Source: Streptomyces rapamycinicus NRRL 5491 (GTDB lineage Bacteria; Actinomycetota; Actinomycetes; Streptomycetales; Streptomycetaceae). Taken from it: 64,000 bases of DNA. The notes beneath the pieces were generated by a model. The model was not told the DNA's origin. It did no database searches and saw nothing but the letters and a program-made list of their open reading frames with translations. The stretch lies in contig NZ_CP085193.1 of the NCBI RefSeq assembly GCF_024298965.1, forward strand, positions 8,246,001 through 8,310,000, given 5' to 3'. Below, piece by piece: positions 1-10,016 of this stretch. How positions within the stretch are numbered: the first letter of the stretch is position 1; the number at the start of each line of letters is the position of its first letter. A program made the translations under genes and the position numbers.

Positions 1-762
1 GCGCTGCTCCACCGCGAGGTACCAGGTGCCGGGGGCCAGTTCGGCGATGGTGCTCGACGAACCGTCCTCCGCGTACAGCGGACGGGCCACCGGCACCGCG
101 AACCAGAACGGGGCGAAGTCCCCGCCACCCGCGGCCGGCGGGGTGGGGGCCGGAGCCTGCTGACCGCCGAAGGACTGGCCGGGCTGCGGCTGGCCGGGCT
201 GACCGGGCTGCGGGGCGCCGTACGGCGCGGGGGCGCCGGGCTGGGCACCGCCCGGGCCCGGGTAGCCGTACCCCGGCTGCGGGCCCTGGGCGCCGTACGG
301 GGCCGGAGCCGGGGCGGAGGCGTTCATCAGCGGGGCCTTGAGAGCCGGGACGCGCTGGGTGAGCAGCGCGACGGCGGCCATCGCCAGGGTGGCGATCAGG
401 CCGAGGATCTGCCCGACGCCCTTGTCGACTCCGTCCGGGCCACCGATGATCGTCCACAGCGAGCTCCAGGCCGCGAACACCGCGAGCGCCGAGCCCCACT
501 GCTCGAGCGAGAGCCCGAAGAGGTTGCGGCCCGCGGGCTGGAAACGCGCGGAGACGATGAGCGCCGCGGCGATCACGCCGGCCAGGAAGATGGATGGCAG
601 TACGGGGAAGAAGTCGGACTTCCATCCGTTCTCACCGGCGTCCTTGCAGAAGCTGCTACCGCCGCAGTCGACGGTGTAGAAGTCGAGGAAGGAGGCGATG
701 AACAGCAACACCGCTGCTCCGATCACCACGCCGTCGCCTCGAGTGAGCGAGCGGATGTTCAA
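1..762 (-). CDS. Membrane protein with Pro/Gly-rich cytoplasmic linker, partial (C-terminus outside window)
   Basis: The reading frame is open for 254 codons from a TTG start at 762 to the window edge and is preceded by AAAGGACC about six bases upstream. Four hydrophobic segments are visible in the first 140 residues (for example VVIGAAVLLFIASFL, LAGVIAAALIVSA, ILGLIATLAMAAVALL). A long PYGAQGPQPGYGYPGPGG-like linker follows, then the start of a folded domain (FAPFWFAVPVARPLY). Actinobacterial membrane proteins with such a linker are common, but I do not recognise the function. The TTG start makes it easy to miss. Confidence is high that it is a gene and low about its role. Confidence 0.75.
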   Translation of the reverse strand, partial: MNIRSLTRGDGVVIGAAVLLFIASFLDFYTVDCGGSSFCKDAGENGWKSDFFPVLPSIFLAGVIAAALIVSARFQPAGRNLFGLSLEQWGSALAVFAAWSSLWTIIGGPDGVDKGVGQILGLIATLAMAAVALLTQRVPALKAPLMNASAPAPAPYGAQGPQPGYGYPGPGGAQPGAPAPYGAPQPGQPGQPQPGQSFGGQQAPAPTPPAAGGGDFAPFWFAVPVARPLYAEDGSSSTIAELAPGTWYLAVEQR

Positions 763-923
763 CGTGAGGTCCTTTGTCGTTTCGTCTGTACGAGCGCTGC
801 CGCCAGGCGCGATAGCGCGAAGGCGTCGGGGGTGGGCCCCATCGTACGGGTGAATCCGCCTGCGGAGACCGGGGGTGTCCCATCGGTATCCCGGTCGTGA
901 CCTCCCGTTCGGTTGTGGCGGCG

Positions 924-1865
924 CTACTCGTTCAAGAAGTCCGTAATGCCCTGTGCGATACCGTGTGCCGCGCGCTCGCGCCACGCCTTGTCGGTCAGTT
1001 CCGCGGCGTCCTGGGAGTCGCGCATATTGCCGCACTCGATGAACACCTTGGGGACGGTGGAGAGGTTGAGCCCGCCCAGGTCGCCCCGGACGTCCAACCC
1101 GCTGCCGTCGCCGATGTACCCCGCGGGCGCGCTGCCGGTGGCCTGGGCGAACTCGCCGCGCAGCCGCTCGCCGAGTTGGCGGGAGGGGGCGGTGATGGCG
1201 GAGGTGTCCGCGCCGCCGCCCCGTACGGACTTGGGCAGGATCACATGGAAGCCGCGCTCCCCGGCGGCCGCGCCGTCCGCGTGCACGGAGACCGCGGCGT
1301 CGGCGTGGGCCTTGTTGCCGATCTCCGCGCGCTCGTCGACGCACGGCCCGTACGGCCGGTCGCCGTCCTGGGTGAACCGCACCGTGGCGCCGCGCGCTTC
1401 GAGCAGGGTGCGGGCGCGGCGCGCCACATCGAGGGTGAAGGACGCCTCGGGGTAGCCGGAGTTGGTGGCCGTGCCCGTGGTGTCGCACTCCTTCGTCTCG
1501 GTGCCGATGTCCACGAGCCGGGCGATCCGCGAGGGGTGGTCGCGGTTGTGCGGATTGTGGCCGGGGTCGAGCACCACGACCTTGCCCTTGAGGGGCTTTC
1601 CGGGCGCTCCGGGCCTTCCGGGCTCCCCGGATGGGGCGGGTGCGGACGGGGCGGACGTGCCGGACGACGGCGGCGGTGGGGAGGACGTCGAGGAGGTCGT
1701 GGGCCCGCTCGCCCCGCCCGCCCCGTCCGCGCCGTCGTCCTTCGAACCGCCCAGGGAACTCCACAGCAGCCAGCCGACGAAGCAGGTCGGTATCAGCGCC
1801 ACCAGAACGATGGCGAGGGTGCCGCCGCGACGACGGGGCTCTGGAAAAAAGCTGCCGTTGGACAC
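924..1865 (-). CDS. N-acetylmuramoyl-L-alanine amidase, membrane-anchored (Amidase_3)
   Basis: This is a predicted zinc amidase that cuts the bond between MurNAc and the stem peptide in peptidoglycan. The 313-residue protein starts at GTG (1865). It has a single N-terminal transmembrane segment (about residues 15-38, LAIVLVALIPTCFVGWLLW) and then a Ser/Pro/Gly-rich linker to about residue 90. The catalytic domain carries the family zinc ligands: His in VVLDPGH, Glu in GYPEASF and His in VSVHADG. The catalytic Glu is in VFIECGN near the C-terminus. The topology puts the enzyme outside the membrane, facing the wall. It is transcribed in the same direction as the methyltransferase upstream, with a 54-base gap, so co-transcription is possible. 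Confidence 0.9.
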   Translation of the reverse strand: MSNGSFFPEPRRRGGTLAIVLVALIPTCFVGWLLWSSLGGSKDDGADGAGGASGPTTSSTSSPPPPSSGTSAPSAPAPSGEPGRPGAPGKPLKGKVVVLDPGHNPHNRDHPSRIARLVDIGTETKECDTTGTATNSGYPEASFTLDVARRARTLLEARGATVRFTQDGDRPYGPCVDERAEIGNKAHADAAVSVHADGAAAGERGFHVILPKSVRGGGADTSAITAPSRQLGERLRGEFAQATGSAPAGYIGDGSGLDVRGDLGGLNLSTVPKVFIECGNMRDSQDAAELTDKAWRERAAHGIAQGITDFLNE

Positions 1866-1919
1866 GCGGGCGATGGTAGCGGCCCGGCCGACGCGCCTGG
1901 GGCGCCGGGCGGCCCCTTC

Positions 1920-2663
<744 letters not shown>

Positions 2664-2927
2664 TCATTCGCATTTGAGCCGGTTCCGCCTAGGGAAATCA
2701 CTTGACATTCCCGATGTGGAGCAGCGGTTCGACCGCGGTCCGGGTATCCAGCCTCCACTGATTCCCGGTGCCGATGCGCCCTGGTGCCGTCCCTCACTCG
2801 ACGTCGTGGCCCCGATGGGCCGGACCGAGCGCGGCTTCGCCGGCCGGCCCGGCACGGTGCCGACGATCCATAGTCCGATGCGGCCGTTCAGGCGCCCGGA
2901 GCGCCGTTGCCCCGTGAAAGGTGGATC

Positions 2928-4337
2928 ATGACCAGTGCGCCGACCGCACGAGCGGAAGAGCGGGATCTCGCCCGGCTGGACCAGCTCATCGAGGCCTCGG
3001 AGAGGCGGCTCGTCGACCGGATGCGGCGGTCGTTCGAGCTGCGGGAGGCCGCGCGTGGCGCCCTGGCCGGGGGCGTCGCCTCGTCCTGGCAGGACGCCGA
3101 GCCCGGTGCGATCTGGATCGAGCGGGGCGAGGGCGGGCGGGTCCGGGACGCCGACGGCACCGAGTACGTCGATCTGCACGGCGGGTTCGGGGCCAATCTG
3201 GCGGGCCACGCCCACCCGGCCATCGTCGGCGCGGTCGAGCGGCGGGTGCGTCTCGGCACCCACTTCGGCCTGCCGACCGAGGATCTGATCGCCGTCTCGC
3301 GGCTGTTGGCGGAACGCTTCGGCCTGCCGCTGTGGAGGTTCGGCAACTCCGGGACCGAGGCCACCATGGACGCCGTCCATCTGATGCGGGTGGCCACCGG
3401 CCGCAAGAAGATCATCAAGGTGGAGGGTGCCTACCACGGACACCACGACTCGGTTCAGGTGTCCACGTTTCCCCTTCCGGAGCAGGGCGACATCGGACCG
3501 GACCGCCGGCCGTGCTCGGTGCCGTCCGGGCCGGCGTACTTACCGGAGTTCGCCGGTCTGACGCTCGCCGTGCCGTTCGGCGACATCGACGCGGTGCGCA
3601 CCGCGCTGGAGGAGAACCCGGATTCCGTCGCCGGAATGATCGTCGAGCCCGTGATGATGAACATCGGCGTGGTCCTCCCGCCCCCGGGCTACCTCGCCGC
3701 ACTGCGCGATCTGTTGCACGCCCACGGTGCGTATCTCGCCTACGACGAGGTGAAGACGGGTCTGGCGGTGGCACCCGGCGGAGCCGCCGAGCTGCTCGGC
3801 GTCACCCCCGACCTCGTATGCCTGGCCAAGGCGCTCGGCGGCGGGCTCCCCTGCGGGGCCATCGGCGGCACCGCCGCACTGATGGAACTGATCGCGGACA
3901 ACACCTATCAGCAGGTCGGCACGTTCAACGGCAACCCGATGACCATGGCGGCGGCCCGCGCGATGCTGACCGAAGTCCTCACCCCCGGGGCATACGCGCA
4001 TCTGGAGGCCCTGCGCACCACCATCGTGACCGGCGTGAGCGAGCTGATATCGCGCTACGGCATCCCGGGCCGGGTCGTCTCCGCCGGGGCCAAGGGCGCG
4101 GTCGTCTTCGCCGACCGGCTGCGCGACTACCGCGACTTTCTCCGCTCCCCCGCCCCGTGGCGGCGCGCCCACTGGCTCTACCAGGTGTGCGGCGGGGTCC
4201 TGCTGCCGTCGTGGGGCAAGTCCGAGCAGTTCACCCTGTCCGTGCAGCACACCCGCGACGATGTGCGACGGTACGTGGCCAACTTCGAGCGGCTGTGCCG
4301 GGACGTGCGCGAGGGCGCCCCGGACGGTGTCCGCTGA
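2928..4337 (+). CDS. Class III PLP-dependent aminotransferase / glutamate-1-semialdehyde aminomutase-like
   Basis: This is a fold-type I PLP enzyme of the class III aminotransferase family, 469 residues. The family hallmarks are GNSGTEATMDAVH (phosphate loop), GAYHGHHDS, AYDEVKTG (cofactor aspartate) and the probable PLP-lysine in LVCLAKALGGGLP. The ATG at 2928 follows AAGGTGG; the open frame extends 21 bases further upstream without a ribosome site. The gene overlaps the next by the tetranucleotide ATGA, which implies translational coupling with the dehydrogenase. It resembles hemL but is probably not the heme gene: it has an N-terminal extension and sits with a hydroxyacyl dehydrogenase. 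The pathway is unknown, perhaps catabolism of an amino or beta-amino acid. Confidence 0.8.
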   Translation: MTSAPTARAEERDLARLDQLIEASERRLVDRMRRSFELREAARGALAGGVASSWQDAEPGAIWIERGEGGRVRDADGTEYVDLHGGFGANLAGHAHPAIVGAVERRVRLGTHFGLPTEDLIAVSRLLAERFGLPLWRFGNSGTEATMDAVHLMRVATGRKKIIKVEGAYHGHHDSVQVSTFPLPEQGDIGPDRRPCSVPSGPAYLPEFAGLTLAVPFGDIDAVRTALEENPDSVAGMIVEPVMMNIGVVLPPPGYLAALRDLLHAHGAYLAYDEVKTGLAVAPGGAAELLGVTPDLVCLAKALGGGLPCGAIGGTAALMELIADNTYQQVGTFNGNPMTMAAARAMLTEVLTPGAYAHLEALRTTIVTGVSELISRYGIPGRVVSAGAKGAVVFADRLRDYRDFLRSPAPWRRAHWLYQVCGGVLLPSWGKSEQFTLSVQHTRDDVRRYVANFERLCRDVREGAPDGVR

Positions 4338-5401
4338 TGGCCGCCGGGGAGTGGGAGACCCCCGCGCGGGACGGCATGCGGGAGCCGGAGTCGGTCCGCA
4401 CCGTGGCCGTCGTCGGCACCGGCCTCATCGGAGGCGGCTGGGCCGCGCACTTCCTGCGGATGGGCTATGACGTCGTCGCCCATGACCCCGCGCCGGACGC
4501 CCCCGACGGGCTGAACGCGCTGGTGGACCGCGCCTGGCCGGCCGTGGAGCGGCTCGGCCTGGCCGACGGGGCACGACGGGACAGGCTGAGCTTCACCGGT
4601 TCCCTCCCCGAGGCGGTGTCCGTGGCCGACTTCGTCCAGGAATCCGTCCCCGAACGGCTGGATACGAAGGTCCGTGTGCTGGCCGCGATTGACGCGGCGG
4701 CACCCCGGGGCGTCGTGGTCGCCTCGAGCACATCCGGCTTCGCCATGACCGATATGCAGACGGCGTGCCGCACCCCCGGACGGTTCGTGGTCGGCCATCC
4801 GTTCAACCCGCCCTATCTCATCCCCCTGGTGGAGGTGGTCGGCGGCCGGGCCACCGACCCGGCCACGGTCGCCTGGGCCGGCCGCTTCTACCGCCACACC
4901 GGGAAGACGCCCCTGACCCTGGACCGGGAGCTGCCCGGGTTCATCGCCAACCGCCTCCAGGAGGCGCTGTGGCGCGAGGTGCTGCACATGGTCGCCGCCG
5001 GTGAGGCCACCGTCGGCCAGGTGGACACCGCGATAGCCCACGGTCCCGGGCTGCGCTGGGCGCTGTTGGGGCCGTGCCTGACCTCCCATCTGGCGGGCGG
5101 CCCCGGCGGGATGGCCCATATGCTCGACCAGTTCGGCCCGGGGCTGCTCGATCCCCTGACCAGGCTCGACGCTCCCGAGCTGACGGACGAGCTGTACGAG
5201 CGGATGGTCACCGGAAGCGCGGAGGCGGCAGGGGGACGGTCCGTGGCCGAACTGGTCGCGGAACGGGACGCCTTTCTGATCGATCTGCTGCTGCTCCTGG
5301 AACGGCATACCCGGCGCTGGGGCCGCCGCGCGGAGCCGACCGCGCCGTCGCCCTACCCGGCGGATGCCCGGCCCGAAGACGCCTTCCCCAAGGAAGCCTG
5401 A
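4337..5401 (+). CDS. 3-hydroxyacyl-CoA dehydrogenase family oxidoreductase (carnitine / L-gulonate dehydrogenase-like)
   Basis: This is a predicted NAD-dependent dehydrogenase, 354 residues. It has an N-terminal Rossmann motif VAVVGTGLIGGGWAAHFL, the family signature GHPFNPPYLIPLVEVV, and the C-terminal helical domain typical of 3-hydroxyacyl-CoA, L-carnitine and lambda-crystallin/L-gulonate dehydrogenases. It starts at the ATG that overlaps the stop codon of the aminotransferase gene (ATGA). A start at the next Met, about 14 codons on, is also possible. It ends 49 bases inside the 3' end of the opposing gene, so the two transcripts converge and overlap. Substrate unknown; likely the same pathway as the aminotransferase. 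Confidence 0.8.
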   Translation: MAAGEWETPARDGMREPESVRTVAVVGTGLIGGGWAAHFLRMGYDVVAHDPAPDAPDGLNALVDRAWPAVERLGLADGARRDRLSFTGSLPEAVSVADFVQESVPERLDTKVRVLAAIDAAAPRGVVVASSTSGFAMTDMQTACRTPGRFVVGHPFNPPYLIPLVEVVGGRATDPATVAWAGRFYRHTGKTPLTLDRELPGFIANRLQEALWREVLHMVAAGEATVGQVDTAIAHGPGLRWALLGPCLTSHLAGGPGGMAHMLDQFGPGLLDPLTRLDAPELTDELYERMVTGSAEAAGGRSVAELVAERDAFLIDLLLLLERHTRRWGRRAEPTAPSPYPADARPEDAFPKEA

Positions 5402-6402
5402 TAGCGGAGCTGTGGCAGCCGGTCGACGGTCACGAGCCCCGGCTCCGCCCGGACCACGTCGGGGATCCGGTTGATGAGCGTGGTGCAGGTGGTGTCCCGG
5501 GTCATCACCCGGTCGTTGCGCAGCCGCAGCGCGGGCCGTCCGGTGGTGCGCCACTCGTTGAAGTCCGCCTCGCCCGCCTCGTACACCTTGCCGGTCGAGC
5601 TGATGACCAGGTCCACGCCCTCCTCGGTGTGCAGGGTGTCCGTGTCGGTGTAGCCGAGCAGCCTGCCCTGGGCGATGTCCTTGCCGAGCGCCGCACAGGG
5701 AATCGTCCTCGCGGCGACGAAGGGCGTGGTCCGGGTCTCCGGCCGTCCCGGTGTCAGCCCGATGGCGGCGGCCAGGGCGTAGAGCGCGGTCCTGCCGAAC
5801 GTGGGTTTCCGGGCGGCGCCCGCGAGCCATGCGCCGAACTCCGCCACCGTGCTGTCGACATGCTGCTGCCGCGCCACGGCCGGCCCGAAGTCGTCCACGT
5901 TCCAGGACAGTTCGCCCTCCACCGTGTGCAGTGTCTGGGCCGAGCCCGCCAGGACGGAGACCAGGCCGACCCAGTAGGCGTCCTGGTGTCCGGTGCCGGT
6001 CACGGTGACCCCGTGCCGCTTGGCGAGCTCGTCCAGCCGCCGTGCCCGCGTCCCGGAGGTCGGGAACGGGTACAGCATCTCCTCGGCCAGCGTGAGCACA
6101 TTGGCGCCCGCCCGGACGATCGTCGCGTAGATGTCGTACATGGCCTGGTTGAGATAGGTGTCGACGGCGACCGCCACGGCGTCCGGCGCGGTCTCCGCGA
6201 GCGTCTCCGCGGCGTCGCAGCGGACCGGGACCCCGAGCGGGGGAAGGCCCGCGAGGGTGCCCAGGTCCTTGCCCGCCTTGTCGGAGCCGGGCCGGGTGAT
6301 CGCGGCGACGATCGGCACTCCGCGCTCGTGCAGCAGCCTGGTGATGTGCAATCCCATGGCCCCTGGACCGTAGATGGCGACTTTGGTGGCGCTGTCGGTC
6401 AT
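5353..6402 (-). CDS. NAD(P)-dependent dehydrogenase, dihydrodipicolinate reductase / 2,4-diaminopentanoate dehydrogenase-like
   Basis: The predicted cytoplasmic oxidoreductase has 349 residues. A Rossmann motif KVAIYGPGAMGLHITRLL opens the protein, and the architecture matches the DapB-like family that includes 2,4-diaminopentanoate dehydrogenase. The ATG at 6402 was chosen because a strong GGAGGAG lies just upstream; the open frame extends 24 codons further without support. It is convergent with the aminotransferase-dehydrogenase pair and divergent from the MFS gene. The setting suggests an amino-acid-derived metabolite, but the substrate is not readable. Confidence 0.7.
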   Translation of the reverse strand: MTDSATKVAIYGPGAMGLHITRLLHERGVPIVAAITRPGSDKAGKDLGTLAGLPPLGVPVRCDAAETLAETAPDAVAVAVDTYLNQAMYDIYATIVRAGANVLTLAEEMLYPFPTSGTRARRLDELAKRHGVTVTGTGHQDAYWVGLVSVLAGSAQTLHTVEGELSWNVDDFGPAVARQQHVDSTVAEFGAWLAGAARKPTFGRTALYALAAAIGLTPGRPETRTTPFVAARTIPCAALGKDIAQGRLLGYTDTDTLHTEEGVDLVISSTGKVYEAGEADFNEWRTTGRPALRLRNDRVMTRDTTCTTLINRIPDVVRAEPGLVTVDRLPQLRYQASLGKASSGRASAG

Positions 6403-6527
6403 GCTCTCCTCCGGTGCTGCCGGCCTCGACGAGGGATTTCCTCGTGGGTCTACTAGGTCTTGCGCCCTACCCAAATGCGCCGAAACGCCGATGCGTATGA
6501 CCGGTTCCGGATGCGAGCATCGCCATC

Positions 6528-7982
6528 ATGTCCACACCAGCGCCCCTCCCCTCGGAAACCGCGGCCACCGCACGGGCCCCGCGCGCCTCGCCCCCGGTCT
6601 GGGCGGTCCTGCTGGCCGCCTGCTCCGGACAGTTCCTGGTGGTGCTCGACATCTCGGTGGTGAACGTCGCGCTGCCGTCGATCCGTACCGACCTGGGGCT
6701 CGGCGGGACCGCGCTGCAGTGGGTGGTGAACGCCTACGCGCTCACCTTCGCCGGGTTCCTGCTGCTCGGCGGGCGCGCGGCCGATCTCTTCGGGCGCAAG
6801 CGGGTCTTCCTCGCCGGGCTCGGGCTGTTCACCGCGGCCAGCCTCGCCGGTGGCGTCGCCCAGGAGCCCTGGCAGCTGATCGCCGCCCGCGCGCTCCAGG
6901 GCATCGGCGCGGCCGTGCTCTCCCCGGCCACCCTCACCATCCTCACCACCACCTTCCCGGCCGGCGCGGCCCGCACCCGGGCCATCGGCACCTGGACGGC
7001 GGTCGGCGCCGGCGGGGGCGCGGCGGGCGGGCTGGTCGGCGGTGTGCTCACCGAGTATCTGTCCTGGCGCTGGGTGCTGCTGGTCAATGTGCCGGTCGGG
7101 GCCATGGTGCTGGTGGCGGCGGCGGTGTGGCTGACCGAGGGCCGCTCCGGAGTGGTACGGCGGCTCGACATACCGGGCGCGGTGCTGGTCACGGCGGGCG
7201 TCGCGACGCTCGCGTACGGCATCGTGCAGACCGAACCGCACGGCTGGACCGCCGCCGCCTCGCTCGGCCCGCTGCTCGCCGGGCTCGTGCTGCTCGCGGT
7301 GTTCGTGGCCGTCGAGGCCCGTACGCGGGAGCCGCTGATGCCGCTGCGGCTGTTCCGCATCCGGGCGGTGTCGGCGGCGAACGCGGTGATGGTGGTGTGC
7401 GGCGGCGGCATGTTCGCCATGTGGTACCTCATGTCGCTCTACCTGCAGAACGTGTTGCACTTCAGCCCGGTCAAGGCCGGGCTCGCCTTCCTCCCGCACA
7501 GCCTGTCGATCGTCCTCGGCTCGAAGCTCGCGCCCCGGCTGATGGCCCGGATGGACGGCAAGCTGCTGGCGATCGCGGGCGGTTCGCTGGCCGTCGTCGG
7601 CTACGCGTGGCAGAGCCGGATGGGCGCCGACGGCACCTACGTGGGAACGGTCCTGGGCCCCGCGATCATCATGTCGCTCGGGAGCGGGCTGATGATGACC
7701 CCGCTCGCCTCCGCCGCCACCTCCGGAGCGGCCCCCTCCGAGGCGGGGCTGGTGTCCGGGCTGGTCAACACCTCGCGGCAGATCGGCGGTGCGCTCGGCC
7801 TGACCGTGCTGGCCACGGTCGCGGCCGAGCGGATCACGGCGCACGGCGGGGCCGGACCGGAGGCGCTCGCGGCCGGGTACGGTCACGCCTTCGTCGTGGC
7901 CACCGGGATCATCGCGACGGCGGTGGTGCTGATGGCCGTCCTGCTGCCGCGGACGCCCGCGGTCACCCGCGGCGGCTCGTAG
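6528..7982 (+). CDS. MFS drug/metabolite exporter, DHA2 (EmrB/QacA) family
   Basis: This is a predicted proton-driven exporter, 484 residues, with about 14 hydrophobic segments, the usual count for DHA2. Family motifs are visible: D1-like LDISVVNVALPSIRTDL in helix 1, motif A GGRAADLFGRKR after helix 2, and the Gly-rich motif C region GAGGGAAGGLVGG in helix 5. The assigned ATG has no clear ribosome site, so the message may be leaderless or the start may lie slightly elsewhere. It is divergent from the dehydrogenase at 6402. The 125-base gap holds the inverted repeat ACGAGG-gattt-CCTCGT, a possible operator for a shared regulator. Confidence 0.88.
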   Translation: MSTPAPLPSETAATARAPRASPPVWAVLLAACSGQFLVVLDISVVNVALPSIRTDLGLGGTALQWVVNAYALTFAGFLLLGGRAADLFGRKRVFLAGLGLFTAASLAGGVAQEPWQLIAARALQGIGAAVLSPATLTILTTTFPAGAARTRAIGTWTAVGAGGGAAGGLVGGVLTEYLSWRWVLLVNVPVGAMVLVAAAVWLTEGRSGVVRRLDIPGAVLVTAGVATLAYGIVQTEPHGWTAAASLGPLLAGLVLLAVFVAVEARTREPLMPLRLFRIRAVSAANAVMVVCGGGMFAMWYLMSLYLQNVLHFSPVKAGLAFLPHSLSIVLGSKLAPRLMARMDGKLLAIAGGSLAVVGYAWQSRMGADGTYVGTVLGPAIIMSLGSGLMMTPLASAATSGAAPSEAGLVSGLVNTSRQIGGALGLTVLATVAAERITAHGGAGPEALAAGYGHAFVVATGIIATAVVLMAVLLPRTPAVTRGGS

Positions 7983-7987
7983 CCGAT

Positions 7988-8638
7988 CTACAGCCAGCCG
8001 TTCTGGCGGGCGGCGCGGACGGCCTCCATGCGGTTGCGGGTCTGGGTCTTGCCGATGGCCGAGGAGAGATAGTTGCGCACGGTGGCGGGGGAGAGGTGCA
8101 CCTTGGCCGCGATGTCCGCGACCGTCGCCCCGTCCACCGCCGCCGAGAGCACATCGCGTTCGCGCTGGGTCAGCGGGTTGGGGCCCGCGCCGAGGGCGGC
8201 GGCGGCCAGGCCCGGGTCGATCACCCGCTCACCGGCCAGCACCCGGCGGATCGCCACGGCCAGTTCCTCCACCGGGCCGTCCTTGACCAGGAACCCGGCC
8301 GCCCCCGCCTCCATCGCCCGGCGCAGATAGCCGGGGCGGCCGAAGGTGGTGAGGATCAGCACCTGGCACTCCGGCAGCGCCTCGCGCAGCGCGGCGGCCG
8401 CGTCCAGTCCGCTGCGGCCGGGCAGCTCGATGTCGAGCAGCGCCACATCGGGCCGGGTCTCCAGGGCCCGGTCCACGATCTCGTCCCCGTTCCCGAGCTG
8501 CGCGACGATCTCGAAGTCGTCCTCGAGCCCGAGCAGCAGGGCGAGCGCGCCCCGCATCATCCCCTGGTCCTCGGCGAGCAGGAGCTTGATCACGCCTGTC
8601 GCGTCCTTCACGCCCTTCGCGTCCTCCGCCTCGTTCAC
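7988..8638 (-). CDS. NarL/DesR-type two-component response regulator
   Basis: This is a predicted DNA-binding transcriptional regulator, 216 residues. The receiver domain shows the acidic pair in LLLAEDQG, phospho-acceptor Asp about 69 in VALLDIELPG, and the conserved Lys in FLVKDGP. A C-terminal LuxR-type helix-turn-helix follows (LTQRERDVL, VADIAAKVHLSPATVRNYL). The GTG at 8638 was chosen because it overlaps the TGA of the kinase gene (GTGA), coupling the two. A GTG 15 codons later would also give a full receiver domain. Its partner is certainly the kinase upstream. The resemblance to DesR suggests a membrane or lipid-related signal, but that is inference. Confidence 0.92.
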   Translation of the reverse strand: MNEAEDAKGVKDATGVIKLLLAEDQGMMRGALALLLGLEDDFEIVAQLGNGDEIVDRALETRPDVALLDIELPGRSGLDAAAALREALPECQVLILTTFGRPGYLRRAMEAGAAGFLVKDGPVEELAVAIRRVLAGERVIDPGLAAAALGAGPNPLTQRERDVLSAAVDGATVADIAAKVHLSPATVRNYLSSAIGKTQTRNRMEAVRAARQNGWL

Positions 8639-9825
8639 GCCGTCCGGGCTCCCTCGACCTCGGCCTCCACCACGTCCTCCGTATCCACCGGCAGTTCGGC
8701 GACGAGCCGGAAGCCCCGGCGCCCGGCGGGGCCGGACTCCAGCGAGCCGCCCGCCGCGGACAGCCGCTCGGCCAGGCCCTTGAGCCCCGTACCGCCGATC
8801 GAGCCGTCCGCGCCCGCCGCGCGCGTACCGGTGGCACGGGAGCCTACGCCGCACCCGTCGTCCGTGATCTCCAGCCGTACCCGGTCCATGCCGCTCCGCA
8901 CCTCGATCTCGCACCGGGACGCCCCGCTGTGCCGCACCACATTGGTGACGCCCTCGCGGACCACCCACCCCAGCAGCGCCTCGGTCTGCGGGGCCAGCGG
9001 TGGCCCCTCGCGGCGGACGGCGGCCTCGATACCGGCGGCGTCCAGCGCCGAGCGGGCCCGGTCCAGCTCGGTGCCCAGGCTGCCCTCGCGATAGCCGGTG
9101 ACGGCCTCGCGGATCTCGGTGAGCGCCTGCCGCCCCACCGCCTCGATGTCCGCGGCCTGTCCCAGCGCGGCCTCCAGGTTCTTCGGGGCGAGCCGGCGCA
9201 CCGCCTCCGCCTTGACCACGACGACCGACATGGTGTGGCCGAGCAGATCGTGCAGATCGCGGGAGAACCGCAGCCGCTCCTTCTCCACCGCCGTACGGGC
9301 CAGCTCCTGACGGGTCGCGCGGAGCTGGGCCACGGTTTCGAAGAGCGACAGGATGGCCGCCGTCACCAGGCCGGACAGCATGGTGCCGTAACTGACCGTG
9401 AGCGAGTCCGAGGGGCCGCCGCGGAGCCCGGCGATGACTCCCGCGGAGGCGGACAGCACGAGGATGACGGGTCCCAGCTTCCGCCTCCCGCCGCGCAGCA
9501 CGATCCCGGAGGCCAGCGACAGCAGCGGGAAGCACAGCAGCCAGTTCCCGGCGTAGCCGATGCCCAGCGCATAGGTGACCGCGGCCAGCCCGGCGAGCGC
9601 CAGCGGCGGGGTCCTGGTGTGGCGGCGGCGCTCGTCGAGGGCGGTGAAGACGGTGGTGAGGTAGAGCGCGATGAAGGCCGCCACCCCCGCACCGCCGAGC
9701 CAGGGCAGCGGCGTCTTCCCCTTGAAGAGCGCCTGTACGTCCCCCGTGAGCATGAAGAGCCAGGGCACGAAGGCCCGGCGGCCCGGTGGCTTGAGGCGCT
9801 CGATGCGCGCGGCGGTGGCATACAT
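8635..9825 (-). CDS. DesK-like sensor histidine kinase (HisKA_3)
   Basis: This is a predicted membrane sensor kinase, 396 residues. Several hydrophobic segments occupy the first half. A HisKA_3 dimerisation domain follows, with phospho-acceptor His in SRDLHDLLGHTMS, and then an HATPase_c domain (REGVTNVVRHSGAS N-box, ITDDGCGVG G1-box, GTGLKGLAERL G2-box). The ATG at 9825 fits the membrane start better than the longer open frame. It overlaps the regulator start by four bases, so kinase and regulator are coupled. The gene is divergent from the MaoC operon, with a 317-base gap. Confidence 0.9.
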   Translation of the reverse strand: MYATAARIERLKPPGRRAFVPWLFMLTGDVQALFKGKTPLPWLGGAGVAAFIALYLTTVFTALDERRRHTRTPPLALAGLAAVTYALGIGYAGNWLLCFPLLSLASGIVLRGGRRKLGPVILVLSASAGVIAGLRGGPSDSLTVSYGTMLSGLVTAAILSLFETVAQLRATRQELARTAVEKERLRFSRDLHDLLGHTMSVVVVKAEAVRRLAPKNLEAALGQAADIEAVGRQALTEIREAVTGYREGSLGTELDRARSALDAAGIEAAVRREGPPLAPQTEALLGWVVREGVTNVVRHSGASRCEIEVRSGMDRVRLEITDDGCGVGSRATGTRAAGADGSIGGTGLKGLAERLSAAGGSLESGPAGRRGFRLVAELPVDTEDVVEAEVEGARTA

Positions 9826-10002
9826 GCGCCTGACCTTACGGATCCCTGGATGAGCTGGGCAGATGCGGATGTCGGGGGATGGCCGTGACATTTGTCCCAG
9901 GCCCTTCGGCACCCCGGCCGCCGTCACCTGACGGGCCGTCAGTGCGCACCGCCCGCACCCTTCCCCCTTCGGGGCGATTGGGTTATACAGGGTGCCATCG
10001 GC

Positions 10003-10016
10003 TAGAACGCGTTCTA
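10003..10016. promoter_or_regulatory. KstR-like operator (palindrome TAGAACGCGTTCTA)
   Basis: This perfect 14-base palindrome matches TnnAACnnGTTnnA, the motif recognised by the TetR-family repressor KstR of sterol catabolism in mycobacteria and relatives. It lies 127 bases before the MaoC gene and just downstream of GGTTATACAGG, a possible -10 region, where a repressor would block transcription. What is seen is the palindrome and its place. That KstR or a homologue binds it is inference. Confidence 0.6.

Noticed and set aside
2700..2735. TTGACA upstream of the aminotransferase gene as a promoter
   Set aside because: A -35-like hexamer is present at about 2702, but no -10 element lies at a suitable distance and it is about 225 bases from the gene.
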